Source: UBA961 sp049317525
GTDB lineage: Bacteria > Bacteroidota > Ignavibacteria > Kapaibacteriales > UBA961
Assembly: GCA_049317525.1 (NCBI GenBank)
Contig: JBMOIC010000032.1
Coordinates: forward strand, 1-20,746
Length of the DNA stretch: 20,746 bases
Direction of reading: 5' to 3'
A program made the position numbers and the translations under genes. Under the pieces are notes generated by a model that was not told the origin of the DNA, made no database searches, and worked only from the letters and a program-made list of their open reading frames with translations. This document shows, in pieces, positions 7,760 through 15,981 of this stretch (position 1 is the stretch's first letter; the number at the start of each line of letters is the position of its first letter).

Positions 7760-9823
7760 ATGTCATCAACTGCTGGCAAGCCGAATGCTCTTATCAATGA
7801 GCTTTCGCCTTATTTATTACAGCATGCCTATAATCCTGTTGATTGGCAAGCATGGAATGAACAATCCTTATTGCAAGCAATTCAAGAACAGAAACCATTA
7901 TTTATCAGCATTGGATATGCCACCTGCCATTGGTGTCATGTGATGGAAAAAGAAAGCTTCGAAAATGAAGAAATTGCACGATTGCTTAATGAGCATTTCA
8001 TTTCTATAAAAGTGGACAGAGAAGAAAGGCCTGATATTGATGCTGCATGCATGGAGGTATGTCAAAATATGACAGGCCATGGCGGTTGGCCTTTAAGTAT
8101 GTTCATGACTCCAGATAAAAAGCCTTTTTTTGCGGGTACTTATTTTCCTCCAGTTTCTCTGCCCAATCGTATTGGTTTCAAAGATATTCTGTTAAGAATC
8201 ATTGAAGCTTGGAATAATGAAAAAGAATCTATTCTTAAAGCAGGTGATGATATTGTAAAGGCTATGAAAGACATTCAATATCAACATAGTTCTGTATTAA
8301 TCGACCCCAAAATCCTCACTATTGCAGAAGATCAATTTATTAAACGATTTGATGCCGCTTATGGTGGCTTTGGTTCAGCTCCTAAATTTCCAACGCCACA
8401 TAACAGCATTTTTTTGCTTAGAAGATCATATACGACGAATAATCATGTATTAAAAGCCATGGCAGAAAAAACATTGATTGCAATGGCTCAAAGTGGTATG
8501 TATGATCATATTGGACAAGGTTTTCATAGATATTCAACAGATCAACAATGGCATGTTCCCCATTTTGAAAAAATGCTTTATGATCAAGCAATGTTGATTC
8601 AAGCTTACACAGAAGCATGGTTATGTACTGGTAATAGCATGTACAAAAATATTGCCGAACGCATCATTATGTATTGTCAAGAATATTTGATAAGTAATAA
8701 TGGTAGTTTTTTTTCTGGACAAGACGCTGATTCTGAAGGAGAAGAAGGTACATACTATCTCTTTACACATGATGAACTTACACGTATTTTAAGCAAAGAA
8801 GAATATGAATATGCTGAAATATGCTTTGAAATTGATCATCAAGGTAATTATCATGATGAATTTACTGGGGAATATACCGGTAAAAATATCCTCAGATTAA
8901 AAGTGGGAATCGAAGATATAGAAAATGAACTTTTTGAATCTATTATTTCTAAGCTTAAGCACTACAGATCCACAAGAGAAGCTCCATTTTTAGATGATAA
9001 AATCCTTACAGACTGGAATTCTTTGATGATTGCATCTTTGTCTTTTGCAGGCAGAGCATTCTCTAATACTTCATATATAGATCATGCAATCTTGATAGAA
9101 AAACATATCAAAGAACATATGTTTAATAATGATTCAATATTATTACATACTCATAGAAATGGTATTTCTTCTATTCTAGGAATGTGTGAAGACTATGCAA
9201 TGTATGCAAAGGGATTATTAGAATTATTCCAGGCAACTGGTAATGTTAAGTATGCATCTGATTGCAAAACATTATGTGATACAATCATTGAATCATTTAT
9301 CGATATTGATACAAAAAAAGTAAAACAATCATTAATCCCGCCTACTGATTTTCACATGTTTGCTTCTGCATATGATGGCGCAATTCCATCCGGACCATCA
9401 TTTATGGTAGATGTACTAGGCAAAATTGGAATTATCACAGAAAACCCTCATTATATCAATACAGCCTTTGATATTATTCATGCATATGGCAAACAGATTG
9501 AAACATATCCATCTGGTTTTTCTTATATGTTGTGTGGATTAGATTTTTTACTTTCTTCAAGACAAGAGATCGTTTTAGCTGGTAATAAAGATTCTACTTT
9601 ATATCAAACTTTTCTTCAAAAGATACATTCTTATTATATGCCTCATGCAATCTTGATTCAAAATTATAATCCAGAAGAATTATCATTGCTAGCACCTTCA
9701 TTAGCGGTTCAAGCTACCGATAAAGATGCTATAGTGTATATATGTAAAAATTATTCATGTCAACAACCAATTGAATCAGTTCAAGATATAGAACAGACTT
9801 TTGCACATTTATATCCAAATTAA
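7760..9823 (+). CDS. YyaL/DUF255-family thioredoxin-fold protein
   Basis: A member of the family that includes bacterial YyaL and animal SPATA20: an N-terminal thioredoxin-like domain joined to a large alpha/alpha-barrel resembling N-acylglucosamine 2-epimerases. The biochemical role is unsettled. From the ATG at 7760 (687 residues) the family N-terminus NALINELSPYLLQHA is followed by CHWCHVM, with the redox-type CHWC at 56-59, then DREERPDI and GHGGWPLSMFMTPD. The barrel half contains SAPKFPTPH, HVPHFEKMLYDQA and GQDADSEGEEGTYY, all family-typical. Full length, no break. An ATG at 7742 would overlap the threonine dehydrogenase stop and a GTG occurs at 7733; either start still couples the two genes. 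A membrane protein gene follows two bases after its stop. Confidence 0.9.
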   Translation: MSSTAGKPNALINELSPYLLQHAYNPVDWQAWNEQSLLQAIQEQKPLFISIGYATCHWCHVMEKESFENEEIARLLNEHFISIKVDREERPDIDAACMEVCQNMTGHGGWPLSMFMTPDKKPFFAGTYFPPVSLPNRIGFKDILLRIIEAWNNEKESILKAGDDIVKAMKDIQYQHSSVLIDPKILTIAEDQFIKRFDAAYGGFGSAPKFPTPHNSIFLLRRSYTTNNHVLKAMAEKTLIAMAQSGMYDHIGQGFHRYSTDQQWHVPHFEKMLYDQAMLIQAYTEAWLCTGNSMYKNIAERIIMYCQEYLISNNGSFFSGQDADSEGEEGTYYLFTHDELTRILSKEEYEYAEICFEIDHQGNYHDEFTGEYTGKNILRLKVGIEDIENELFESIISKLKHYRSTREAPFLDDKILTDWNSLMIASLSFAGRAFSNTSYIDHAILIEKHIKEHMFNNDSILLHTHRNGISSILGMCEDYAMYAKGLLELFQATGNVKYASDCKTLCDTIIESFIDIDTKKVKQSLIPPTDFHMFASAYDGAIPSGPSFMVDVLGKIGIITENPHYINTAFDIIHAYGKQIETYPSGFSYMLCGLDFLLSSRQEIVLAGNKDSTLYQTFLQKIHSYYMPHAILIQNYNPEELSLLAPSLAVQATDKDAIVYICKNYSCQQPIESVQDIEQTFAHLYPN

Positions 9824-9825
9824 TT

Positions 9826-11268
9826 ATGAGCGCTTTGCTTCTAAGCTTAATGTTTAGTTTGCACTGGATTAATATCTTTCAATTAACCAGCATTGATACC
9901 TATGGCATTACGATGGGTGATGCATGTGCTGTGTCAATGATATTATTTGCATTATATAAATGGATTTGGCTAGGGCAACCTCTTACTTTTATTCCAGGGT
10001 GGATATCAACCTTATTTTTTCTGATTTTACTATCTGAATATACTTCTATCATTAATCCTATTCTATCAGCATCGACAACAATGCAGATGCAATTTTTAAA
10101 AACAAGTACTAATTTTCTCTATAAATGGCTATTTGCTCTTGTATTTATTACAGGTGTTTTTACAGAAAAAGATGCAAAAAAAGCTTGTGTTTTCATCTTA
10201 TATTTTAGTGTGTTTATTAATGTTTTTGGGGTATATCAGATGTTTGCAAGAGCATTTAATTTACCATTTGCATGGATAGAAATTAATAATGTAACAGTTG
10301 GCTTAAGAAATAATATTTCTATGGATGGGCTTAAACAACTCAGCCTTAATTTTGATAATTTTTTTAGAGCAACTTCTCTTTTTAGTGAATCATCGATTTT
10401 AGGACATTTTAATGCCCTGATAATATCACTTATCACAGTCCCATATATTACCAAAAAACCTCAATTAATTTCTTCAAATATTCGCATTATTACCATTCTT
10501 ATCCTATCTCTTGTAGGAATGTTAGTGGCTTTTTCATTAACTGGAATAACAATATTAGTAATGGTTTTACTCTATATTGTATTTATCGAACAATCTGGAA
10601 GAAAATCAATGCTAGGTATCGTTTCAGGGATATTTGGTGGACTTCTTATCTGTATTGATAGAATCATAGATTCAATTCTTAATACAAGTATTATAGAGCT
10701 ATTTATTATGAGATTTGGTGGTATTTACAATGTATTAAGTACCTCTGGGGGGGGCTCATCTTCAATTCAAGGAGAATCTTTTTTCTCTAGAATGGAAACT
10801 AGTATGCAAGGAATTAGTGCTTGGTTCGAAAATCCAATAACTGGATTAGGTGCTGGTTGCTTATTTTCTTATTCAAAAACAGATTCAATACCATATACAG
10901 ATGCTCTTTATTCGGGTCTTATTGGAGAATTAGGCCTATTTGGATTTATGGTGTTCTTTATTTTCGTGATTTTACTCTATTCTAAAGTTATTTCTTTATC
11001 CAAAACATATGCAGCTTCTTTGTCATATGATACCGACTTTATCTTATCATTATCACCTTATTTTTTAATACTTATGGCTGGATATGGATTATCCGGATAT
11101 TCTTGGATAACATTCGACCATTGGACATATTTAGGATTTGTATGCCTTGCCATCATAAGCGTATACAAACAAAAATCACTTCCATTAACAGAATATTATC
11201 TAGTTGATGTAAGTCTAAAAGATAAAATGATACTCTTTCTGAATAATTCTGAAAAAAATAAACAGTAA
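9826..11268 (+). CDS. O-antigen ligase/polymerase-like integral membrane protein
   Basis: A 480-residue, strongly hydrophobic protein with about ten predicted membrane segments, for example near 1-20, 35-50, 60-78, 105-120, 125-145, 195-210, 225-265, 365-395 and 405-450. A long hydrophilic loop at about 285-350 carries RMETSMQGISAWFENPITGLGAG, a pattern typical of the Wzy_C domain of O-antigen ligases and polymerases, where a loop arginine and the NP.GLG turn are characteristic. It probably joins or polymerises surface glycan units at the inner membrane. It begins two bases after the DUF255 stop and ends 99 bp before rpmB. A run of eight G residues at codons 308-310 lies in this loop; slippage there would truncate the protein. 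The exact reaction cannot be told from sequence. Confidence 0.75.
   Translation: MSALLLSLMFSLHWINIFQLTSIDTYGITMGDACAVSMILFALYKWIWLGQPLTFIPGWISTLFFLILLSEYTSIINPILSASTTMQMQFLKTSTNFLYKWLFALVFITGVFTEKDAKKACVFILYFSVFINVFGVYQMFARAFNLPFAWIEINNVTVGLRNNISMDGLKQLSLNFDNFFRATSLFSESSILGHFNALIISLITVPYITKKPQLISSNIRIITILILSLVGMLVAFSLTGITILVMVLLYIVFIEQSGRKSMLGIVSGIFGGLLICIDRIIDSILNTSIIELFIMRFGGIYNVLSTSGGGSSSIQGESFFSRMETSMQGISAWFENPITGLGAGCLFSYSKTDSIPYTDALYSGLIGELGLFGFMVFFIFVILLYSKVISLSKTYAASLSYDTDFILSLSPYFLILMAGYGLSGYSWITFDHWTYLGFVCLAIISVYKQKSLPLTEYYLVDVSLKDKMILFLNNSEKNKQ
10747..10754 (+). repeat. Poly-G(8) tract inside the O-antigen polymerase-like gene
   Basis: Eight consecutive G bases encode Gly308-Gly309 and most of Gly310. 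As read here, the frame is open through the tract. It is the only G or C run of this length that I noticed in this AT-rich window. Homopolymer G tracts in surface-polysaccharide genes are a known substrate for slipped-strand phase variation. Confidence 0.85.
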
Positions 11269-11283
11269 AAATTATTATAAGTA

Positions 11284-11315
11284 TTTGGCTATTTTACATC
11301 AACAATCTATATTTG
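11284..11315 (+). promoter_or_regulatory. Bacteroidota-type -33/-7 promoter of rpmB
   Basis: TTTG at 11284-11287, a 20-bp spacer and TATATTTG at 11308-11315 match the Bacteroidota consensus TTTG-N(about 19-21)-TAnnTTTG closely. It is the best promoter in the window. Transcription would start near 11320, giving a leader of about 48 bases that opens with a weak AT hairpin (ATTCTT/AAGAAT, 11317-11334). AAGG at 11357-11360 is the only hint of a ribosome-binding site. Confidence 0.72.
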
Positions 11316-11367
11316 AATTCTTAAAAAAAAGAATATTTGTTTCGGTAGCTATATAAGGTTTAAGATA

Positions 11368-11598
11368 ATGTCAAAAGTTTGTGAATTAACAGGTACAACC
11401 GTTCAATACGGAAACAATGTATCTCATGCTAATAATCGTACACGCAGAAGATTTTTACCTAACCTTCAGAAGAAGCGCGTTTGGGTTGCAGAACAAGGTA
11501 AATTTGTAACTGTAAAAATTACAACTCGTGCTTTACGTACTTTAGACAAAAAAGGTTATACAGCGATGATGCTTGAAATGAAGGCAAAATCCAAGTAA
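11368..11598 (+). CDS. rpmB: 50S ribosomal protein L28
   Basis: L28 is a small component of the large ribosomal subunit. The 76-residue product matches the E. coli-like form: SKVCELTGTTVQYGNNVSHANNRT at the start, RRRFLPNLQKKRVWV in the middle and a KGYTAMMLEMKAK end. Only one cysteine (C5) is present, so the zinc-binding variant is excluded. The gene stands alone between its own promoter and a terminator. In many Bacteroidota rpmB is followed by rpmG, which is absent here. Confidence 0.97.
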   Translation: MSKVCELTGTTVQYGNNVSHANNRTRRRFLPNLQKKRVWVAEQGKFVTVKITTRALRTLDKKGYTAMMLEMKAKSK

Positions 11599-11624
11599 TT
11601 TCTTTTTTGATTTGACTTTTTAAG

Positions 11625-11656
11625 CCCCCACACAAAAAAAGTGTTGGGGTTTTTTT
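11625..11656 (+). terminator. Intrinsic terminator of rpmB
   Basis: A stem of CCCCCACAC and GTGTTGGGG (nine positions, one C-T mismatch) encloses a seven-A loop and is followed by seven T residues. It lies 26 bp past the rpmB stop and marks the gene as a single-gene transcript. Confidence 0.93.
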
Positions 11657-11685
11657 ATGCTGATAATTTGTTACGATAACCCATT

Positions 11686-13398
11686 ATGTTTAGTAATCAT
11701 TACATAAAAAATATACAGGATAAGAATCACATAATAGATTGTATTGGGTCTATTATCGTGATATGTATGAGTATACTTTTTTATGGATGTGCTAGTTCAA
11801 CATTAGAATTAACAGAAAATCCTCGTAAAAAAATAGTTAAGCCATTGAATTCATTTTTTAGAGAGCAACCATTACCCCTTTCAAAAGCAGATTCTGCCAG
11901 GATGTCTCATATTGCATTAGAATACTATATTCTAGCCTCTGAATTGGAATTAGTGGGTAAATATTCAGATGCAATTTTGGCATATCAAAGGGTACTGAGA
12001 TTTGATTCTAATGCAGCAGTATTTTACTCGATTGGCAAATGTTATAATGCAATCGGGCAAGGAGACTTAGCTATTGAATTCACAGAAAAATCACTAAAAT
12101 TAGATTCTGTCTCAATACCAGCATTAGAACAATTAGCAATACTTAAACTTCAAAATATCAAGGAACTAGAGCCCGCAATTGACTTATATAAACGAATCTA
12201 TGCGCTAGATTCTAATAGACTGTCAGTATTGATTGCTTTAGCTGAATTATCAGAGAGCATAAGCCCAGAATCAGCAGTCTATTATTATAAAAAGGCTATT
12301 GTAAAGTCGGCCTATGACGATGAACTAGTAAGAAAATATGGTGGAGTATTGCTACAAATACGGGATTCACTTTCGTATATATCACTGATGGAAAATCAGT
12401 ATAACTCTCATCCAGAAAATAGTCGTTCAAGGGCATTATTAATAGAAGCTTATAGTGTTTTTAAAGAATATGACAAAGCATTTACGATAATAGAACATTT
12501 TGCTGGTTCTTCATTAGATGAAGAATTAGAGGAGTATTATCAAACTCTTGCATTTAGTATCATCATCAATAAGGATACTAATAGTATAACAATTATAGAC
12601 AAATTTCTTCCAAGCTTCGAGAAATTTCCAACTTTAAGCTGGAAAGTGTTGAACAGTTTTGCTTTAATGGCAGATTATAACGGTAATAAGAGTATAGCAG
12701 AAAAATTTTATGAAAGATCTTCTCGATTAGCTGATTCTTTAACAATACCATATGCTGTTTCTTTAGCTTATGAATTATTAAGAAATAGTACCGGTGCTAT
12801 AGCCGAGCATTTTATTTCATTTTATTCTCATCATTTTACGCAAAATCCTTCATTCCCCTTTTTGATGGGAATAATCAATAATAATAATAAACAGTACAGT
12901 GAAGCCATATCATATTATTCAGAGGCCATTAAAAGAGATGCCGAATATGCAGATGCTTGGTCTGAACTTGGTTCATTATATATAAAAAACAATGAGTTTC
13001 CCAAAGGAGATTCTTGTTATGGGCAAGCCTTGGCATTAGAGCCAGATAATCCATTATACAATAATAATTTTGCATATGCTTTAAGTGAAAGATCATCAGA
13101 ACTTTATAAAGCTCAAGAACTTGCAAAGAAAGCAATAAGCTTAGATCCAGAAAATAGTTCTTATCTAGATACATATGGTTGGATATTATTCAAACAAGGA
13201 AATATTAATAAAGCTATCCTAATATTAGAAAAAGCAGTACGAATCACAAGTGAACAATCTGCTATTATATTGTATCATTTATCAGAAGCATATAAACAAG
13301 CTAAAGAGGATGATAAAGCGCATTCAACCTTAAAGAAGGCCTTATTAATTGACCCAGAAAATCTATTGTATATTAAAAGCTTAGAAAACCCCAAGTAA
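11686..13398 (+). CDS. TPR-repeat lipoprotein
   Basis: A 570-residue protein built almost entirely of tetratricopeptide repeats. The N-terminus has a basic/polar stretch, a hydrophobic segment (about 20-33) and a lipobox-like LFYGC, so Cys35 is the likely lipidated residue. This predicts an outer- or inner-membrane lipoprotein facing the periplasm. TPR-like units include YSDAILAYQRVLRFDSNAAVFYSIGKCYNAIGQ (about 86-118) and several between about 395 and 565, such as YADAWSELGSLYIKNNEFPKG. The middle (about 220-380) is more divergent. TPR proteins mediate protein-protein contacts, so no enzymatic role is implied. It lies after the rpmB terminator with a 29-bp gap and must have its own promoter, where I see only an imperfect ATAATTTG. 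An in-frame AAT repeat near 12878-12890 codes for four Asn. Confidence 0.85.
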   Translation: MFSNHYIKNIQDKNHIIDCIGSIIVICMSILFYGCASSTLELTENPRKKIVKPLNSFFREQPLPLSKADSARMSHIALEYYILASELELVGKYSDAILAYQRVLRFDSNAAVFYSIGKCYNAIGQGDLAIEFTEKSLKLDSVSIPALEQLAILKLQNIKELEPAIDLYKRIYALDSNRLSVLIALAELSESISPESAVYYYKKAIVKSAYDDELVRKYGGVLLQIRDSLSYISLMENQYNSHPENSRSRALLIEAYSVFKEYDKAFTIIEHFAGSSLDEELEEYYQTLAFSIIINKDTNSITIIDKFLPSFEKFPTLSWKVLNSFALMADYNGNKSIAEKFYERSSRLADSLTIPYAVSLAYELLRNSTGAIAEHFISFYSHHFTQNPSFPFLMGIINNNNKQYSEAISYYSEAIKRDAEYADAWSELGSLYIKNNEFPKGDSCYGQALALEPDNPLYNNNFAYALSERSSELYKAQELAKKAISLDPENSSYLDTYGWILFKQGNINKAILILEKAVRITSEQSAIILYHLSEAYKQAKEDDKAHSTLKKALLIDPENLLYIKSLENPK

Positions 13399-13434
13399 TC
13401 AGCTTTCATCTACATAATGAATATAAAATTTTAG

Positions 13435-13442
13435 TATTTTTG
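13435..13442 (+). promoter_or_regulatory. Candidate -7 element upstream of the acidic protein-uvrD operon
   Basis: TATTTTTG matches TAnnTTTG and lies 39 bp before the ATG at 13482. No -33 TTTG is seen at the expected spacing. If used, it would drive the four-gene unit from the acidic protein to the GmhB-like phosphatase. Confidence 0.42.
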
Positions 13443-13481
13443 CCCCCTTATTTATTCACTTTTCACATTATTTAACTTTAC

Positions 13482-13922
13482 ATGCAACAGAAACAACAGA
13501 TTCGCAGTTTTGAAGGAGATTTTTATTATTTCGATGTTATTTGGTCTGCTACAAAGCCTACTTCAACATTTGAAATAAGAGCAACAAATGCAGACAGTGG
13601 AGCTACATCAACTGTTACTAATAATGAAACTGTAAAGTCTTTGATATTAGACGGAAAAAAACCAGATGCTGGTATGAAATCAGCCGTGTGGTCTTGTAAT
13701 GCTGCTGATGCCCAAATTTACGCAGATAGATCCATAGGATTATTTGAAAATGAAACGTATATGCAACAGCTAGAAGATGCAATGAATGATGATTATGCTT
13801 CTGGAAATTGGGTTTCTGAAGATGAATTTGAAGGTGATAATCTTGCATTTGATGAAAATACAGATTTAGATGATGATGATTTTCTTCTTGATGCACCTGG
13901 ACAAGAAGAGGATTTCTTTTAA
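13482..13922 (+). CDS. Small unrecognised protein with a highly acidic C-terminal tail
   Basis: I do not recognise this 146-residue protein. The N-terminal half (about 1-92) looks like a compact, beta-rich domain with aromatic and small polar residues (GDFYYFDVIWS, STFEIRATNADSG) and one Cys in AVWSCNAADA. There is no signal peptide and no membrane segment. The last 54 residues contain about 20 Asp/Glu and no Lys, Arg or His, and end in GQEEDFF, an acidic tip with terminal aromatics. That resembles in style, though not in exact sequence, the SSB C-terminal tip (DDDIPF type) that recruits DNA-repair enzymes. The gene sits 42 bp upstream of a UvrD-family helicase on the same strand, so a link to that helicase is possible. 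This is inference only. Confidence 0.8.
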   Translation: MQQKQQIRSFEGDFYYFDVIWSATKPTSTFEIRATNADSGATSTVTNNETVKSLILDGKKPDAGMKSAVWSCNAADAQIYADRSIGLFENETYMQQLEDAMNDDYASGNWVSEDEFEGDNLAFDENTDLDDDDFLLDAPGQEEDFF

Positions 13923-13964
13923 TAATTTATCATTCACAGTATCTCATAATAAGAATACATCTTC

Positions 13965-15980
13965 ATGAAAAAACTCCTTTTGAAGAAAAGTCTGCATAAA
14001 GAAAATGATATAGCAGATTCAACAATCATACATAAGGATACAGTTTATTCAGTTCGTTATCATGAAGACTTAAATCCAGCTCAATATGCTGCTGTATTTC
14101 ATAATGAAGGGCCTGCACTTGTATTAGCCGGTGCAGGCACTGGTAAAACCAGAATATTAGTATATCGATTAACACGCCTTGTAGAAGATGGAATCCCGCC
14201 CCAAAACATTTTATTATTAACATTTACCAGAAAATCTGCTAATGAGATGTTATCAAGAGCATCTATGATGCTTAATGGTAAATGCGAACAAGTATCTGGC
14301 GGAACATTTCATTCATTTGCTCATCAAATCATAAGAAAATTTGCACAAGAAATAGGATTCGAGTCAAATTTTTCGGTGTTAGATCAAAGTGATATGGAAG
14401 ATGCTTTAAATATCATTCGTACGCAGATAACAAAAGAATTGGGAAAAAAAAGATTTCCTCAAAAGCATACACTTGCTTCAATGTATAGCCTATCAGTTAA
14501 TAAATGCTTACCAATCCAAGAAATACTTCGCAGTTCATATCCGCAGTTTATAGATGAAACAGATAAAATTCAAGAATTATTCAGAGCCTATATTGCTTAT
14601 AAAAGAAAGCAAAATATGCTTGATTATGATGATTTGCTTGTTTATTTATTAACCCTATTAGAAACAAATCAAACAGTGCGTAATCAATTGCAGGCCCAGT
14701 ATCGATATATCATGATAGATGAATATCAAGATACAAATAGCTTGCAACATCGAATAGTACTCGCTTTATCTGGAACTCAAAAAAATATCATGGCTGTTGG
14801 TGATGATGCACAGAGTATTTATAGCTTCAGAGGAGCAAATTTTAAGAATATTTTAGACTTCCCAGCATCCTTCGAGCACTGCGATGTCTATCCGATTGAA
14901 CAAAACTATCGTTCTGTTCAAAGTATTTTGGATTTCTCTAATAGTATTCTTGAACATGCTACTTTTGGATATAAAAAAAACCTATTTAGTACCTTAGATA
15001 ATCAAGAGCATCCATATATCATAGCAACTTCCGATGAAAGACAGCAATCTGAATTTATCGTTCAACAGATCTTAGAATATCGTGAGTCTGGAATTTCTCT
15101 CAATCAAATGGCTGCATTGATTCGTTCTGGTTATATGTCTTTCGATTTAGAAATCGAGTTAACCAAAGCGAATATTCCTTTTAAGAAATTTGGTGGCTTT
15201 AAGTTTATTGAAACAGCGCATATTAAAGATATATTGTCATTTTTTAGGATTGTCAATAATCCAAAAGATGTTCTAGCTTGGCATAGAATACTTCTTTTAT
15301 TAGAAGGAATAGGGCCTGGAACAGCAAATATGATCATAGAAGATATATCTGAAAATCGATTGGATTTTAGATTTGAAAATGGATGGAATACAATAAGAAG
15401 AGGCAAAGACGAGCTTTCACGTCTGTGCAATCTCTTAAGAAAGATTCAATCAGATGATATAAAGATGTCTGAGAAAATGTATCTATGTAATGAATTTTAT
15501 CGTCCAATATTAAAAAAGAAATATGACGATTATCCCAAAAGATGGAAAGATATAGAAACATTTACAACAATAGCAGAACAATATAATTCTATTGCTATCT
15601 TATTATCTGAAATGGCATTAGGCCCACCAATACAATCTGCCGAGGCACATGCAGAGTTTCATGAAGATGAGTTTTTTACGATTTCAACTATTCATTCAGC
15701 AAAAGGTTTAGAATGGAATACTGTCTTTTTATTATGGGCACTAGAAGGAAAATTTCCTCCAAATAAATCATTACAATCAATTGATCAATTAGAAGAAGAA
15801 AGACGATTGATGTATGTTGCGATCACAAGGGCAAAAGAACATGTTTTTGTTTTATATCCAGTAAATATTTTTGATAGAGAGACTGGTATGGTACTTGGTG
15901 CACCAACTCGCTTTTTAGATGGCATCGAACATCACATTGCAGAACGATATGTGCTTAAGTCTGGCGAAGAAGATCAATAA
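13965..15980 (+). CDS. UvrD/PcrA-family superfamily 1 DNA helicase
   Basis: An ATP-dependent 3'-5' DNA helicase of the UvrD/PcrA/Rep group, acting in nucleotide-excision repair, mismatch repair or replication restart. The motifs are in order: Q-like LNPAQYAAV at 36-44, Walker A AGAGTGKT at 55-62, motif Ia LLTFTRKSANEM, Walker B IDEYQD with D252/E253, motif III VGDDAQSIYSFRGA, motif IV EQNYRS near 312-317, motif V TIHSAKGLEW near 575-584, and motif VI RRLMYVAITRAKEH near 613-626. At 671 residues it is somewhat shorter than E. coli UvrD or PcrA (about 720-740) and ends soon after motif VI, so the C-terminal extension that contacts partners such as RNA polymerase is short or missing. The glycosyltransferase start follows one base after its stop. 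Confidence 0.93.
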   Translation: MKKLLLKKSLHKENDIADSTIIHKDTVYSVRYHEDLNPAQYAAVFHNEGPALVLAGAGTGKTRILVYRLTRLVEDGIPPQNILLLTFTRKSANEMLSRASMMLNGKCEQVSGGTFHSFAHQIIRKFAQEIGFESNFSVLDQSDMEDALNIIRTQITKELGKKRFPQKHTLASMYSLSVNKCLPIQEILRSSYPQFIDETDKIQELFRAYIAYKRKQNMLDYDDLLVYLLTLLETNQTVRNQLQAQYRYIMIDEYQDTNSLQHRIVLALSGTQKNIMAVGDDAQSIYSFRGANFKNILDFPASFEHCDVYPIEQNYRSVQSILDFSNSILEHATFGYKKNLFSTLDNQEHPYIIATSDERQQSEFIVQQILEYRESGISLNQMAALIRSGYMSFDLEIELTKANIPFKKFGGFKFIETAHIKDILSFFRIVNNPKDVLAWHRILLLLEGIGPGTANMIIEDISENRLDFRFENGWNTIRRGKDELSRLCNLLRKIQSDDIKMSEKMYLCNEFYRPILKKKYDDYPKRWKDIETFTTIAEQYNSIAILLSEMALGPPIQSAEAHAEFHEDEFFTISTIHSAKGLEWNTVFLLWALEGKFPPNKSLQSIDQLEEERRLMYVAITRAKEHVFVLYPVNIFDRETGMVLGAPTRFLDGIEHHIAERYVLKSGEEDQ

Positions 15981-15981
15981 T

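Noticed and set aside
12878..12890. AAT trinucleotide repeat in the TPR lipoprotein gene as a phase-variation site
   Set aside because: The repeat is in frame, so changes would only add or remove Asn residues. It is short and lies in an Asn-rich linker.
13618..13896. Minus-strand open frame of 92 codons opposite the acidic protein gene
   Set aside because: Its His/Gln/Leu-rich product is what the complement of an Asp-rich coding strand gives. There is no promoter or ribosome-binding signal.
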